DNA from: Chlamydia trachomatis
GTDB taxonomy: Bacteria > Chlamydiota > Chlamydiia > Chlamydiales > JAAKFR01
Reading direction: 5' to 3'
Length of the DNA stretch: 7,893 nucleotides
Assembly: GCA_945861315.1 (NCBI GenBank)
Contig: CAMAUB010000057.1
Span: 1-7,893 of the forward strand
Part shown: in pieces, positions 1-5,553 of the stretch
Layout: each line of letters opens with the position of its first letter
Numbering within the stretch: the stretch's first letter is position 1
Made by a program: the position numbers and the translations under genes
Notes under the pieces: model-generated
What the model was told of the DNA's origin: nothing
The model's input: the letters and a program-made list of their open reading frames with translations, nothing else
Database searches by the model: none

Positions 1-179
1 GCAACTGACTGAATCAAGAAGACATCTTTTCCCCTAACACTTTCTTGAATTTGGCAATAAATTTCTTGATCAGGAAAGGGTTCAAAAAGAACTTTTCCTA
101 ACTTTAAACCCAGGAAATTTGCAACTTCATTTGCAAATTCTGGATGAGATGTTCCTGAAAAGATTGAGATATTATCCAT
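1..179 (-). CDS. prs: Ribose-phosphate pyrophosphokinase (PRPP synthetase), N-terminal part
   Basis: Reading the minus strand from the ATG at 179 gives 59 codons, starting MDNISIFSGTSHPEF and continuing through FPDQEIYCQIQESVRGKDVFLIQS before the window ends. This matches the N-terminal subdomain of bacterial PRPP synthetase: the 'lFaG...peLA..ia..Lg' opening and the 'F.DgEi.v.i.esVRG.DvfliQs' segment that forms part of the ATP and oligomer interface. The enzyme is cytosolic and makes PRPP from ribose 5-phosphate and ATP for nucleotide synthesis. Only about a fifth of the usual ~310-residue protein is visible. A purine-rich GAAAGAAG a few bases upstream of the ATG is a modest ribosome-binding site. 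In many bacteria prs is followed by rplY (ctc) and pth, and in C. trachomatis ctc and pth lie next to glgA, so I expect those genes just outside the window. I believe pathogenic Chlamydia lack prs, which would favour an environmental lineage, but this is from memory. Confidence 0.88.
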   Translation of the reverse strand, partial: MDNISIFSGTSHPEFANEVANFLGLKLGKVLFEPFPDQEIYCQIQESVRGKDVFLIQSV

Positions 180-184
180 TAGAC

Positions 185-203
185 TTCTTTCAAAACTCCA
201 TTT
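185..203. repeat. 19-bp near-identical repeat, copy 1 (partner at 440-458)
   Basis: TTCTTTCAAAACTCCATTT recurs at 440-458 with one mismatch (A to G at the eighth base). Copy 1 lies just upstream of the prs start and copy 2 upstream of tRNA-Gln, in the same orientation relative to both minus-strand genes. They could be a shared regulatory site or the trace of a small duplication. A third, inverted 10-base match (TTTGAAAGAA) lies at 583-592, upstream of glgA. Confidence 0.4.
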
Positions 204-220
204 AAAAACGCTCTTTTAAG

Positions 221-307
221 TTGTGTGGAATTTTCGCGAAAGAGGGGGCGATACAGAGTATGGCCGATGAGCGAGGGGCGAAAGATCGCGCTACAATTGC
301 CACAAAA
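221..307 (-). other. GC-rich structured island between tRNA-Gln and prs (tRNA trailer / prs leader)
   Basis: No gene fits 180-307. About 62% of bases 236-291 are G or C, clearly above the AT-rich flanks. The island is enclosed by complementary arms: GTGGAATT at 225-232 against AATT and CCAC at 295-298 and 300-303, with G299 bulged. Further pairs lie outside at 221-222/306-307 and 224/304. Inside, CGCGA at 235-239 pairs with TCGCG at 286-290. The octamer GCGAAAGA occurs at 236-243 and again at 278-285. If transcription of tRNA-Gln runs on towards prs, this segment would fold in the tRNA trailer and the prs leader, as a terminator-like, processing or regulatory structure. The strand is assumed from the flanking genes. 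I do not recognise it as any named RNA family. Confidence 0.35.
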
Positions 308-379
308 TTGGGGTGGAAGGATTCGAACCTCCGGTACGCGGTACCAAAAACCGCTGCCTTACCGCTTGGCTACACCCCA
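308..379 (-). tRNA. tRNA-Gln (anticodon UUG)
   Basis: The minus strand folds into a full cloverleaf of 72 nt. The acceptor stem TGGGGTG pairs with CACCCCA. The D-arm closes with GCC/GGC. The anticodon stem GCGGT/ACCGC carries the loop TTTTGGT, giving anticodon TTG at positions 34-36. The T-arm GGAGG-TTCGAAT-CCTTC contains one G-U pair. U at position 1 and the acceptor sequence are typical of bacterial tRNA-Gln, which decodes CAA/CAG. The discriminator base is A (308). No CCA is encoded after it (the minus strand continues TTTTG), so the CCA end must be added by tRNA nucleotidyltransferase. Chlamydiae usually charge this tRNA first with glutamate and then amidate it through GatCAB; that is pathway knowledge and is not visible here. 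Confidence 0.97.
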
Positions 380-619
380 AAAAATCCTAGGAAATACTAA
401 ACTTCCTGCGAAACTTCTTGGTGACACTATTAACCTGAGTTCTTTCGAAACTCCATTTGGTGATAAAACTGCCATTTTAGGCATATTTTGCATCAAAATC
501 TGCACAAAAATCATCACTTTTCTCAAACAAAGCAAGTTTCTAAAGAACTCTATTGCCATTTTTGCAAGAGACCTATTCTAACTTTGAAAGAAATTTACTG
601 CAATAGTAGACTGCAAATT
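380..619. other. Divergent intergenic region between tRNA-Gln and glgA
   Basis: These 240 bases are AT-rich and hold no convincing gene. The region should contain promoters for tRNA-Gln (leftwards) and glgA (rightwards), but neither is clear. For glgA the best pair is TTGCCA at 554-559 with TATTCT at 575-580, where the 15-base spacer is short. For the tRNA a TAGTAT lies about 20 bases upstream of the 5' end without a good -35 box. Copy 2 of the 19-bp repeat is at 440-458. No Shine-Dalgarno sequence lies within 15 bases of the glgA ATG. Confidence 0.4.
440..458. repeat. 19-bp near-identical repeat, copy 2
   Basis: TTCTTTCGAAACTCCATTT matches 185-203 at 18 of 19 positions. In this copy the change creates the 8-base palindrome TTTCGAAA (443-450). 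It lies about 60 bases upstream of the tRNA-Gln 5' end on the transcribed side. Confidence 0.4.
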
Positions 620-1891
620 ATGAGAATAGTGCACATTGCTTCAGAGTTGGCGCCAGTTGCCAAGGTTGGTGGTCTAGGAGATGTCATCCATGGCCTTTCT
701 AAGTCCTTATTAGGTAAGGGTCATGATGTTAAGGTAATTTTACCCAAATATCGCTCCAAGAAAATCCCCGATGTTGTAGATGGAATTTCGGTTCAACTCA
801 TTGATATCGAAGGCGACCAAATATATGGCTATCCTAATGACGCAATGCGCTTTGCCACCTTCACACGAAAGGCAGTTGACCTTGTAGGACCTTATGATGT
901 TTTGCATCTACACGACTGGCCAACGGCCATTGCTGCCGCATTTATGCCTCGCACTGTGTTAACTATTCATAATTTAGCTTACAGCGGCCATTGTGGTCGA
1001 ATTGTACTTGACCATATTGGCTTGCAAGATGTAGAACCTCTGCGTGATGGAGATGCATTTAGCTTACTTCGAGGAGGCATTCATTTTGCAGATCAAGTCA
1101 CGACTGTCTCACCAACTTATGCAAAAGAAATTCACTCCCACCCCTACATAAAGCCAAATTGGCATAAGGTGTCTGGAATTTTGAATGGAATTGACGTTGG
1201 AGTGTGGAATCCTGAAACTGACCCAATGCTACCTTGTCATTTTTCTTCGATTAATTTGGAGGGAAAGAAAAAGATTCAAGCACATGTGCGCAAGCTTTTG
1301 AAAATGGAGGATGGCTCTCCAATTGTTGGAGTAATCACACGTCTTGTTCCACAAAAAAATCCAGAGCTGATCCAAGCAGCACTGACCAAGACAAGAGAGC
1401 TTGGTGGGCAGTTTATTTTGCTTGGCTCTGCTTCAGATCCCAAGATCCAGGCAGAGTTTGACGCACTGAAAAGAGAGTATGCATCCGATCGACATGTCCA
1501 CCTTGAACTCTCCTATAATGAAGAACTCTCCCACTTGATTTTTGCTGCTTCAGATCTATTTATTGTCCCATCTCTTTTTGAACCTTGTGGCCTAACACAG
1601 ATGATAGCGATGCGCTATGGAGCTGTTCCCCTTGTACGTAAAACGGGAGGGCTTGCAGATACCATCTTTGAAAAGAAAAATGGTTTTCTCTTTAAAGAAC
1701 TAACATCCAAAGCACTTGGAAAGAGCCTTGAACACGCCTTTGATCTTTTTAATAATCAGCCGGCTACTTTCCATCTATTGCAGAAAGCTGGGATGCAGGA
1801 AGACCTTAGCTGGGAGCGATCAACTAACTACTACCTTGACGTTTATCGTCACGTTTCCACTTTAAACGCCACCGGGCCTGCTCGTCCCTAG
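620..1891 (+). CDS. glgA: Glycogen synthase (ADP-glucose type), compact form
   Basis: This 423-residue GT5-family, GT-B-fold cytosolic enzyme transfers glucose from ADP-glucose to the non-reducing end of alpha-1,4-glucan. Visible motifs are KVGGLGD at 15-21 (nucleotide-sugar loop), HDW with D99, TIHNLAYSG with H117, the GILNGID loop, RLVPQK with R241 and K246, and EPCGLTQ with E321 and C323, followed by RKTGGLADT. These line up with E. coli D137, H161, R300, K305 and E377, so the active site looks intact. The protein is about 50 residues shorter than the usual ~475. The loss is mostly in the N-terminal domain, between the KVILPKYR strand and the HDW motif, plus a shorter stretch before the second domain. 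The ATG at 620 was chosen because it gives the family start (M-[RK]-I-[VI]-H); upstream residues in the frame show no similarity. There is no Shine-Dalgarno sequence. The last ~20 codons overlap the opposing gene. Glycogen storage is a hallmark of chlamydiae. Confidence 0.95.
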   Translation: MRIVHIASELAPVAKVGGLGDVIHGLSKSLLGKGHDVKVILPKYRSKKIPDVVDGISVQLIDIEGDQIYGYPNDAMRFATFTRKAVDLVGPYDVLHLHDWPTAIAAAFMPRTVLTIHNLAYSGHCGRIVLDHIGLQDVEPLRDGDAFSLLRGGIHFADQVTTVSPTYAKEIHSHPYIKPNWHKVSGILNGIDVGVWNPETDPMLPCHFSSINLEGKKKIQAHVRKLLKMEDGSPIVGVITRLVPQKNPELIQAALTKTRELGGQFILLGSASDPKIQAEFDALKREYASDRHVHLELSYNEELSHLIFAASDLFIVPSLFEPCGLTQMIAMRYGAVPLVRKTGGLADTIFEKKNGFLFKELTSKALGKSLEHAFDLFNNQPATFHLLQKAGMQEDLSWERSTNYYLDVYRHVSTLNATGPARP

Positions 1892-2402
1892 AGAGAGTAG
1901 ACCACTTAACTTGTATTTTTCGGGCTATGTCAAAATCTGCTTGCACAACGCCAAGATCCGCTTGCGCTACTCGAATCTCATCTGATTTCTTTTGAATCTT
2001 GCCAACTAAATCGCGTATCTTCCCCGTATTAATGAGACTAACCATTGGAGGAGGGGTATAGATAAAAAATGCAAAACCTTTCTCCCATTTGACAGGGAAA
2101 AGAATTCCTTTGCATTTCTCTTCAATGGCTAGAACAAGAAGAGAAAGAGTTCCATCACTTCTTTGAACGGTAAAATTTTTAACACTTCTTTTTCCAAGAT
2201 CTGCAAAAAAACATTGCTCGCGAAAATTAGTTTTTGAAAAATTTAAAGATTCAGAAAGCACATATTCGACAAGTGCTTTGGGAGCCACAGGAGGCAGAGT
2301 GTAGTCAGCCAGTACTTCTCTACACACTTTTATAGGACAAACCGTGTCATAGTTATAAACATCTAGACCACAGCCTATACAAACCTGCCTTACCGACGAC
2401 AT
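1824..2402 (-). CDS. Uncharacterised Cys-containing protein, convergently overlapping glgA
   Basis: I do not recognise this 192-residue protein. It starts at an ATG (2402) with a good ribosome-binding site, AAGGAAGG, about 8 bases upstream, which supports it as a real gene. The N-terminus holds four cysteines, C8-x2-C11 and C22-x4-C27, which could bind a metal like an irregular zinc ribbon. Residues 75-120 look like a mixed alpha/beta core containing SLLVLAIEE and FPVKWEKGFAFFIYTPPP. A charged heptad-like helix spans about 127-165, and a basic Trp-rich tail follows (W167, W178, W182). There is no signal peptide or membrane segment. The gene begins 41 bases after the 3' end of rnpB on the same strand and may be read with it. 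Its last 68 bases overlap the 3' end of glgA. I assume it is lineage-restricted; the function is unknown. Confidence 0.72.
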   Translation of the reverse strand: MSSVRQVCIGCGLDVYNYDTVCPIKVCREVLADYTLPPVAPKALVEYVLSESLNFSKTNFREQCFFADLGKRSVKNFTVQRSDGTLSLLVLAIEEKCKGILFPVKWEKGFAFFIYTPPPMVSLINTGKIRDLVGKIQKKSDEIRVAQADLGVVQADFDIARKIQVKWSTLSRDEQARWRLKWKRDDKRQGSS

Positions 2403-2422
2403 ATGAGAACCTTCCTTAAAAA
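2403..2422 (-). promoter_or_regulatory. Ribosome-binding site and short leader of the 192-residue gene
   Basis: On the minus strand, TTTAAGGAAGGTTCTCAT precedes the ATG. AAGGAAGG matches the anti-Shine-Dalgarno sequence well and fixes the start at 2402. This contrasts with the glgA, ORF83 and UPF0158 starts, which lack such a site. Confidence 0.7.
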
Positions 2423-2431
2423 CTCGGTTAT

Positions 2432-2454
2432 AAACGTAAAAAATGATGGGAGGA
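2432..2454 (-). terminator. Possible rnpB terminator (P1 3' strand plus T6)
   Basis: The 3' strand of the 12-bp P1 helix is followed at once by TTTTTT. The helix closes over the whole RNA rather than a short hairpin, so this is an unusual terminator layout and may leak into the next gene. Confidence 0.35.
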
Positions 2455-2799
2455 TATTAAGCCGGATCCTGTCATAAGAAAATTCTTTGGACAATCATTC
2501 GTCTAGGAACTTTGTCACCAAAATTCTCAAGCGATCTTAGTAGGGGCTTTGCGAGACACAAAGAACTCCCCTTCTCTTGCTTCGGATAGGGTTTACATCA
2601 GCCCTAAGTCTCCTTAAGGCAGCTCAACTCTTAAAGTTGAGATTTTCATCCTGTCTAACTCAAATGCTAGCGGTTTATTTTCTGTTGCACTTTCCGTAGC
2701 CTTACGGCCCCCAGCAGTTAACTGGTATCCCTCTCTATGAAGTCCGGACTTTCCTCTCCTCTAATCAAATAGAGCAGCGATTGCCTCTCCTCCCATCAT
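2443..2799 (-). ncRNA. rnpB: RNase P RNA, bacterial type A
   Basis: This is the catalytic RNA of RNase P, which removes 5' leaders from pre-tRNAs. On the minus strand the ~357-nt RNA shows the 5' conserved block GAGGAAAGTCCGGACTTC, the block GCAACAGAAAATAAACCGC, the core GATGTAAACCCTATCCGAAGCAAG, GCTTGAG, and the 3' block ACAGGATCCGGCTTAAT. The ends pair as a perfect 12-bp P1 helix: ATGATGGGAGGA (2799-2788) with TCCTCCCATCAT (2454-2443). Six T residues follow directly (minus strand 2443-2438), so P1 plus the U-tract could act as a terminator. The segment just before GCTTGAG, where E. coli has the L15 GGU that pairs with tRNA CCA ends, reads CCCCTACTAAGATC and lacks GGU. The 5' end overlaps the stop codon of the upstream cdsZ gene. 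Exact mature ends are inferred from P1. Confidence 0.95.
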
Positions 2800-3587
2800 G
2801 AAGTTTGTGCAGTTGCTGTCGTTGTTGTACGACGGCGACGGCGACGTGGAGCTGCTTCATCTTCACCCTCCACCGTCAATTCACTCTCTTGCCAAAATAA
2901 AATGCGCGAACAATGCTCGCAAAAGATCAAGCGATCAGCTTGACGCACCAAGTTTTCCTGCTGTGCTGTCAAAACAATGTGGCAACCACTGCAAGTTCGT
3001 TTCTCAATTGGTACAACAACACGATCTTTTTTATTTTTGAGTAAACGCTCATAAATTGCAAATATCTGCGAATCAACACTTGGCACAAGCTCTTGCCGTT
3101 GAACCATCAACATGCGTCCCTCTTCATTGATCTTGGCAACACTTTCATGAATTTCCTTCTCAAGAAGAAGACTTTTTTCTTCTGTCGATTTTAAATTCTC
3201 TTTCAATGTCCCAAACAGATCTTCTTCAGCCGCTTGTTTGTCTGTTAAATCACTAAGTTTATGTTCAATTACATTTTTCTCACGACCAGCTTGAGTCATT
3301 TCCTGAGTTAAGGCATTGAATTCATCCATCTTCTTCACTGCAGCTTGCTGCCCTTCGAATTTGGTTACCTTGTCCTGGATCTCTCTAATTTGAGTTTCAC
3401 CGAGGCGAATTTCAGTCTTAATCGATTTGATTTTCGATTCTTTATCCTCAACCTGCTTTTGCATATCAACTCTGAGTGACTGGATCTTTTCGAGCTCAGC
3501 TCTCCGCTCATTTTTGACCCTCATAAGACGGATCATCTTAATATCGTATTCTTGGATAGCGAGAATGGTTTTAAATGAGTCTAACAT
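2796..3587 (-). CDS. cdsZ: Coiled-coil protein with C4 zinc ribbon, homologue of chlamydial CT398/CdsZ
   Basis: This 263-residue cytosolic protein has a long, highly charged coiled coil (about 10-165) and a C-terminal C4 zinc ribbon, with C199-x2-C202 (CSGC) and C223-x2-C226 (CEHC). That is the zf-RING_7 architecture of C. trachomatis CT398. CT398, named CdsZ, has been reported to bind sigma-54 (RpoN) holoenzyme and components of the type III secretion export apparatus. By homology it may link transcription and secretion, but nothing here proves this. The start at 3587 has a clear ribosome-binding site (AAGGAACA, about 8 bases upstream). The last ~23 residues look like an add-on, with acidic GEDEAAP, then six arginines, then a Thr/Ala-rich tail. 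The stop codon (2798-2796) lies inside the 5' strand of the rnpB P1 helix, so the two genes overlap by about four bases. A TTGACC-type promoter lies upstream at 3622-3648. Confidence 0.85.
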   Translation of the reverse strand: MLDSFKTILAIQEYDIKMIRLMRVKNERRAELEKIQSLRVDMQKQVEDKESKIKSIKTEIRLGETQIREIQDKVTKFEGQQAAVKKMDEFNALTQEMTQAGREKNVIEHKLSDLTDKQAAEEDLFGTLKENLKSTEEKSLLLEKEIHESVAKINEEGRMLMVQRQELVPSVDSQIFAIYERLLKNKKDRVVVPIEKRTCSGCHIVLTAQQENLVRQADRLIFCEHCSRILFWQESELTVEGEDEAAPRRRRRRTTTTATAQTS

Positions 3588-3621
3588 GCCTGTTCCTTAA
3601 AGGTAAAAATCAAAGCAATAG

Positions 3622-3648
3622 CTTATATAGGTTCGTATTAAAGGTCAA
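3622..3648 (-). promoter_or_regulatory. Candidate sigma-70-type promoter for cdsZ
   Basis: On the minus strand TTGACC (3648-3643) is followed after 15 bases by TATAAG (3627-3622), within the string TATATAAGCT. A 17-base spacer would instead give TAAGCT. It lies about 35-60 bases upstream of the cdsZ ATG and is the best promoter match there. Confidence 0.45.
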
Positions 3649-3665
3649 GAAGGCATAGATAAGAG

Positions 3666-3745
3666 CCCGTAAGGCAATAAAGATTACAATTGGGGGCGCC
3701 CAAAGCCCTGGGGATCGACGATCGTAATACTTATTGCCTTACGGG
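3666..3745. repeat. 80-bp element bounded by perfect 15-bp inverted repeats
   Basis: CCCGTAAGGCAATAA at 3666-3680 is the exact reverse complement of TTATTGCCTTACGGG at 3731-3745. A second stem, ATTAC (3683-3687) with GTAAT (3724-3728), extends the arms across a 2+2 internal loop. The GC-rich centre contains TTGGG-GGCG-CCCAA (3690-3703) and the near-palindrome GATCGACGATC (3713-3723). As a transcript it would form one long hairpin of at least 20 bp with a structured tip. It lies between divergent genes and has no T-tract, so it is not an ordinary terminator. It resembles a small MITE-like or palindromic intergenic repeat, or a cruciform regulatory site. No clear target-site duplication flanks it. 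Confidence 0.8.
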
Positions 3746-3785
3746 TCCTAAAGTTAATTTTTCAAGCTACTGGAGCGAAGTCCAC

Positions 3786-3814
3786 TGTACAGAATCTATG
3801 AAATTTTTTAATAT
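3786..3814 (+). promoter_or_regulatory. Candidate promoter of the small gene/glyA run
   Basis: TGTACA (3786-3791) and TAATAT (3809-3814) are separated by exactly 17 bases, each matching the sigma-70 consensus at 4 of 6 positions. The predicted start of transcription (~3821) coincides with the ATG at 3821, implying a leaderless mRNA. Confidence 0.4.
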
Positions 3815-3820
3815 AAGATT

Positions 3821-4072
3821 ATGCGAACACGGATCATTGTCCATTCAAAAGACCCTGTCTTCTTAAGAGGAGAGGGAACGCCATCGCTCAATTGGGAGAG
3901 AGGCATTAAGCTTACGCAAGCGAATGCAGAGGAGTGGATCTGGGAAACGGAAGAACCGTTTACTGAAGGAGAGTTTAAAATTCTTCTTCATGACCATACA
4001 ACTGAGCTTGGAAGTAGCCATCCGCTTTATCCTGGTGCATCAATCCGGGTTAACCCAAAATTTCCTTCCTAA
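3821..4072 (+). CDS. Small protein resembling a starch-binding-type beta-sandwich domain
   Basis: This 83-residue cytosolic protein consists almost entirely of one putative beta-rich domain. The spacing of FLRGEG at 14-19, LNWERGIKL at 23-31, EEWIWET at 37-43, a GEFK turn at 50-53 and LLHDHTTELG resembles the CBM20/CBM48 starch-binding pattern ('lRG.g..L.W..g..l......W.w.......EfK.l..d'). W25, W39 and W41 would be the candidate sugar-stacking residues. This is a fold-level impression, not a firm assignment. The in-frame stop TAA at 3809-3811 leaves ATG 3821 as the only normal start, and no Shine-Dalgarno sequence precedes it. It lies 30 bases upstream of glyA on the same strand, probably co-transcribed, so a small protein kept in front of glyA in related genomes would be expected. 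A role in glycogen handling is speculation, prompted partly by glgA nearby. Confidence 0.72.
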   Translation: MRTRIIVHSKDPVFLRGEGTPSLNWERGIKLTQANAEEWIWETEEPFTEGEFKILLHDHTTELGSSHPLYPGASIRVNPKFPS

Positions 4073-4102
4073 TTTCGAGCAGATCATCTACACTGGGTTG
4101 CC

Positions 4103-5551
4103 ATGTCTCAAAGTGATGTATCAGCAGCAAAGGCCTACCTGGCAACACTTGACCACTTGAAGGGTGTCGCGCCAGAAATTGCAAACGCCATTATTCAAGA
4201 GCTCAAAGATCAGCGGCGACACCTCAAACTCATCGCTTCTGAAAACTACTCTTCACTTTCTGTCCAGCTAGCGATGGGCAATTTGATGACAGACAAATAT
4301 TCTGAAGGCTATCCATTTCATCGTTTCTATGCGGGGTGTGAAAATGTTGATGTGATAGAACAACGAGCTGTTGATTTGGCAAAGAAGCTTTTTGGAGCTG
4401 CTCATGCTTATGTCCAACCCCACTCCGGTGCTGATGCTAATTTAGTGGCGCTTTGGGCGATTTTAACAAAGCGCGTTCAGTCTCCACGCATAGAAAAGCT
4501 TGGAAAAAAAACACTTGACTCTCTCACTGCTGAAGAGTTTGAAACACTTAGACATGAACTTGCCGACAAAACCTTGATGGGACTCTCTTTGCACTCAGGA
4601 GGACACCTAACACATGGTTATCGCCACAATGTTACAGCTAAAATGTTTCGCGCCGTTACTTATGATGTTGATCCAACAACTTGCTTGCTAGACTATACAA
4701 AGATAGCAAAAATAGCACGCAGCGAGAAGCCACTTATCTTAATGGCAGGCTTCTCTGCTTACTCTCGTCGCATTAATTTTGCGAAGATGAGGGAAATTGC
4801 ACAGGAAGTTGGCGCTGTTCTCATGGTTGATATGGCTCATTTTGCCGGTTTGGTTGCTGGCAAAGCATTTAAAGGGGATGAAAACCCAATTCCATTTGCT
4901 CATGTTGTAACATCAACTACGCACAAGACGCTGCGTGGACCACGTGGTGGTATTGTCCTATGTAATGATGAGTTTACTGATGATGTAAACAAGGGATGCC
5001 CATTGATTCTAGGTGGTCCCTTGCCTCATGTGATTGCAGCAAAAGCAATCGCCTTTAACGAGGCTCTTCAGCCCGAATTTTGCATCTACACTCAGAGGGT
5101 TATCGCTAATGCTAATGCTCTTGCTGTTGGATTGATGAGACGAGGGATGAAAATTGTGAGCGATGGAACAGACAATCATCTTCTGCTTGTTGACTTAAGC
5201 ACTATGGGGATTACGGGGAGACAAGCTGAACTTGCATTAACTGAGGTTGGTATTACTGTGAATAGAAATATGGTTCCTTTTGATCCAACAGGACCATGGT
5301 ATACAGCAGGAATTCGTCTTGGAACGCCTGCATTAACAACACGTGGAATGGGAGTTGAAGAGATGGATCAGATCGCTGATTGTATTGTCTCTGTTCTCAA
5401 TAATCTAAAACCTGCTATTGTGGAAAAAACAGGGAAGCCAAGTCTTGCCCACTATACGATTGAACCGAAATGGATAAAGAGAGCTCAAGCTAAAGTGAAA
5501 GAGTTGAGCGAGCACTACCCTCTTTATCCCGAAATAACGATTAAGGAATAA
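4103..5551 (+). CDS. glyA: Serine hydroxymethyltransferase
   Basis: This 482-residue PLP-dependent, cytosolic fold-type I enzyme interconverts serine and glycine with tetrahydrofolate, supplying one-carbon units. Visible motifs are LIASENYSS near residue 40, [43 protein letters not shown] with D243 and H246 (PLP ring and stacking residues), [14 protein letters not shown] with the Schiff-base lysine K275, and [15 protein letters not shown]. It is about 65 residues longer than E. coli GlyA, partly because of an extra ~30-residue segment (about 128-158), and it strongly resembles the ~497-residue chlamydial enzyme. Chlamydial GlyA has been reported to have side activity as an alanine racemase, a possible D-alanine source for peptidoglycan where alr is absent. 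The ATG at 4103 gives the family start; the upstream Shine-Dalgarno is weak. clpP follows after 2 bases, which indicates an operon. Confidence 0.97.
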   Translation: MSQSDVSAAKAYLATLDHLKGVAPEIANAIIQELKDQRRHLKLIASENYSSLSVQLAMGNLMTDKYSEGYPFHRFYAGCENVDVIEQRAVDLAKKLFGAAHAYVQPHSGADANLVALWAILTKRVQSPRIEKLGKKTLDSLTAEEFETLRHELADKTLMGLSLHSGGHLTHGYRHNVTAKMFRAVTYDVDPTTCLLDYTKIAKIARSEKPLILMAGFSAYSRRINFAKMREIAQEVGAVLMVDMAHFAGLVAGKAFKGDENPIPFAHVVTSTTHKTLRGPRGGIVLCNDEFTDDVNKGCPLILGGPLPHVIAAKAIAFNEALQPEFCIYTQRVIANANALAVGLMRRGMKIVSDGTDNHLLLVDLSTMGITGRQAELALTEVGITVNRNMVPFDPTGPWYTAGIRLGTPALTTRGMGVEEMDQIADCIVSVLNNLKPAIVEKTGKPSLAHYTIEPKWIKRAQAKVKELSEHYPLYPEITIKE

Positions 5552-5553
5552 AA
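5540..5553 (+). promoter_or_regulatory. Ribosome-binding site of clpP inside the glyA 3' end
   Basis: AAGGAATAAAA directly precedes the clpP ATG. The AAGGA overlaps the last codons of glyA, consistent with translational coupling of the two genes. Confidence 0.7.

Noticed and set aside
225..581. Plus-strand 118-codon open frame across the tRNA region
   Set aside because: It runs through the antisense of tRNA-Gln and gives the WGGRIRTSG-type peptide that antisense tRNA sequences often produce; no ribosome-binding site and no family resemblance.
488..619. 44-residue N-terminal extension of GlgA from the ATG at 488
   Set aside because: The family start is at 620 (MRIVHIASE); the extension is low in similarity and reads like AT-rich spacer.
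2698..2706. Nine bases GCCTTACGG shared by rnpB and the arms of the 80-bp inverted repeat
   Set aside because: In rnpB they form an ordinary short GUAA-loop hairpin; similarity does not extend, so common origin is not supported.
4048..4057. Palindrome GGGTTAACCC near the end of the small gene
   Set aside because: It is inside coding sequence, has no T-tract and no clear partner; a 10-base palindrome is plausible by chance.
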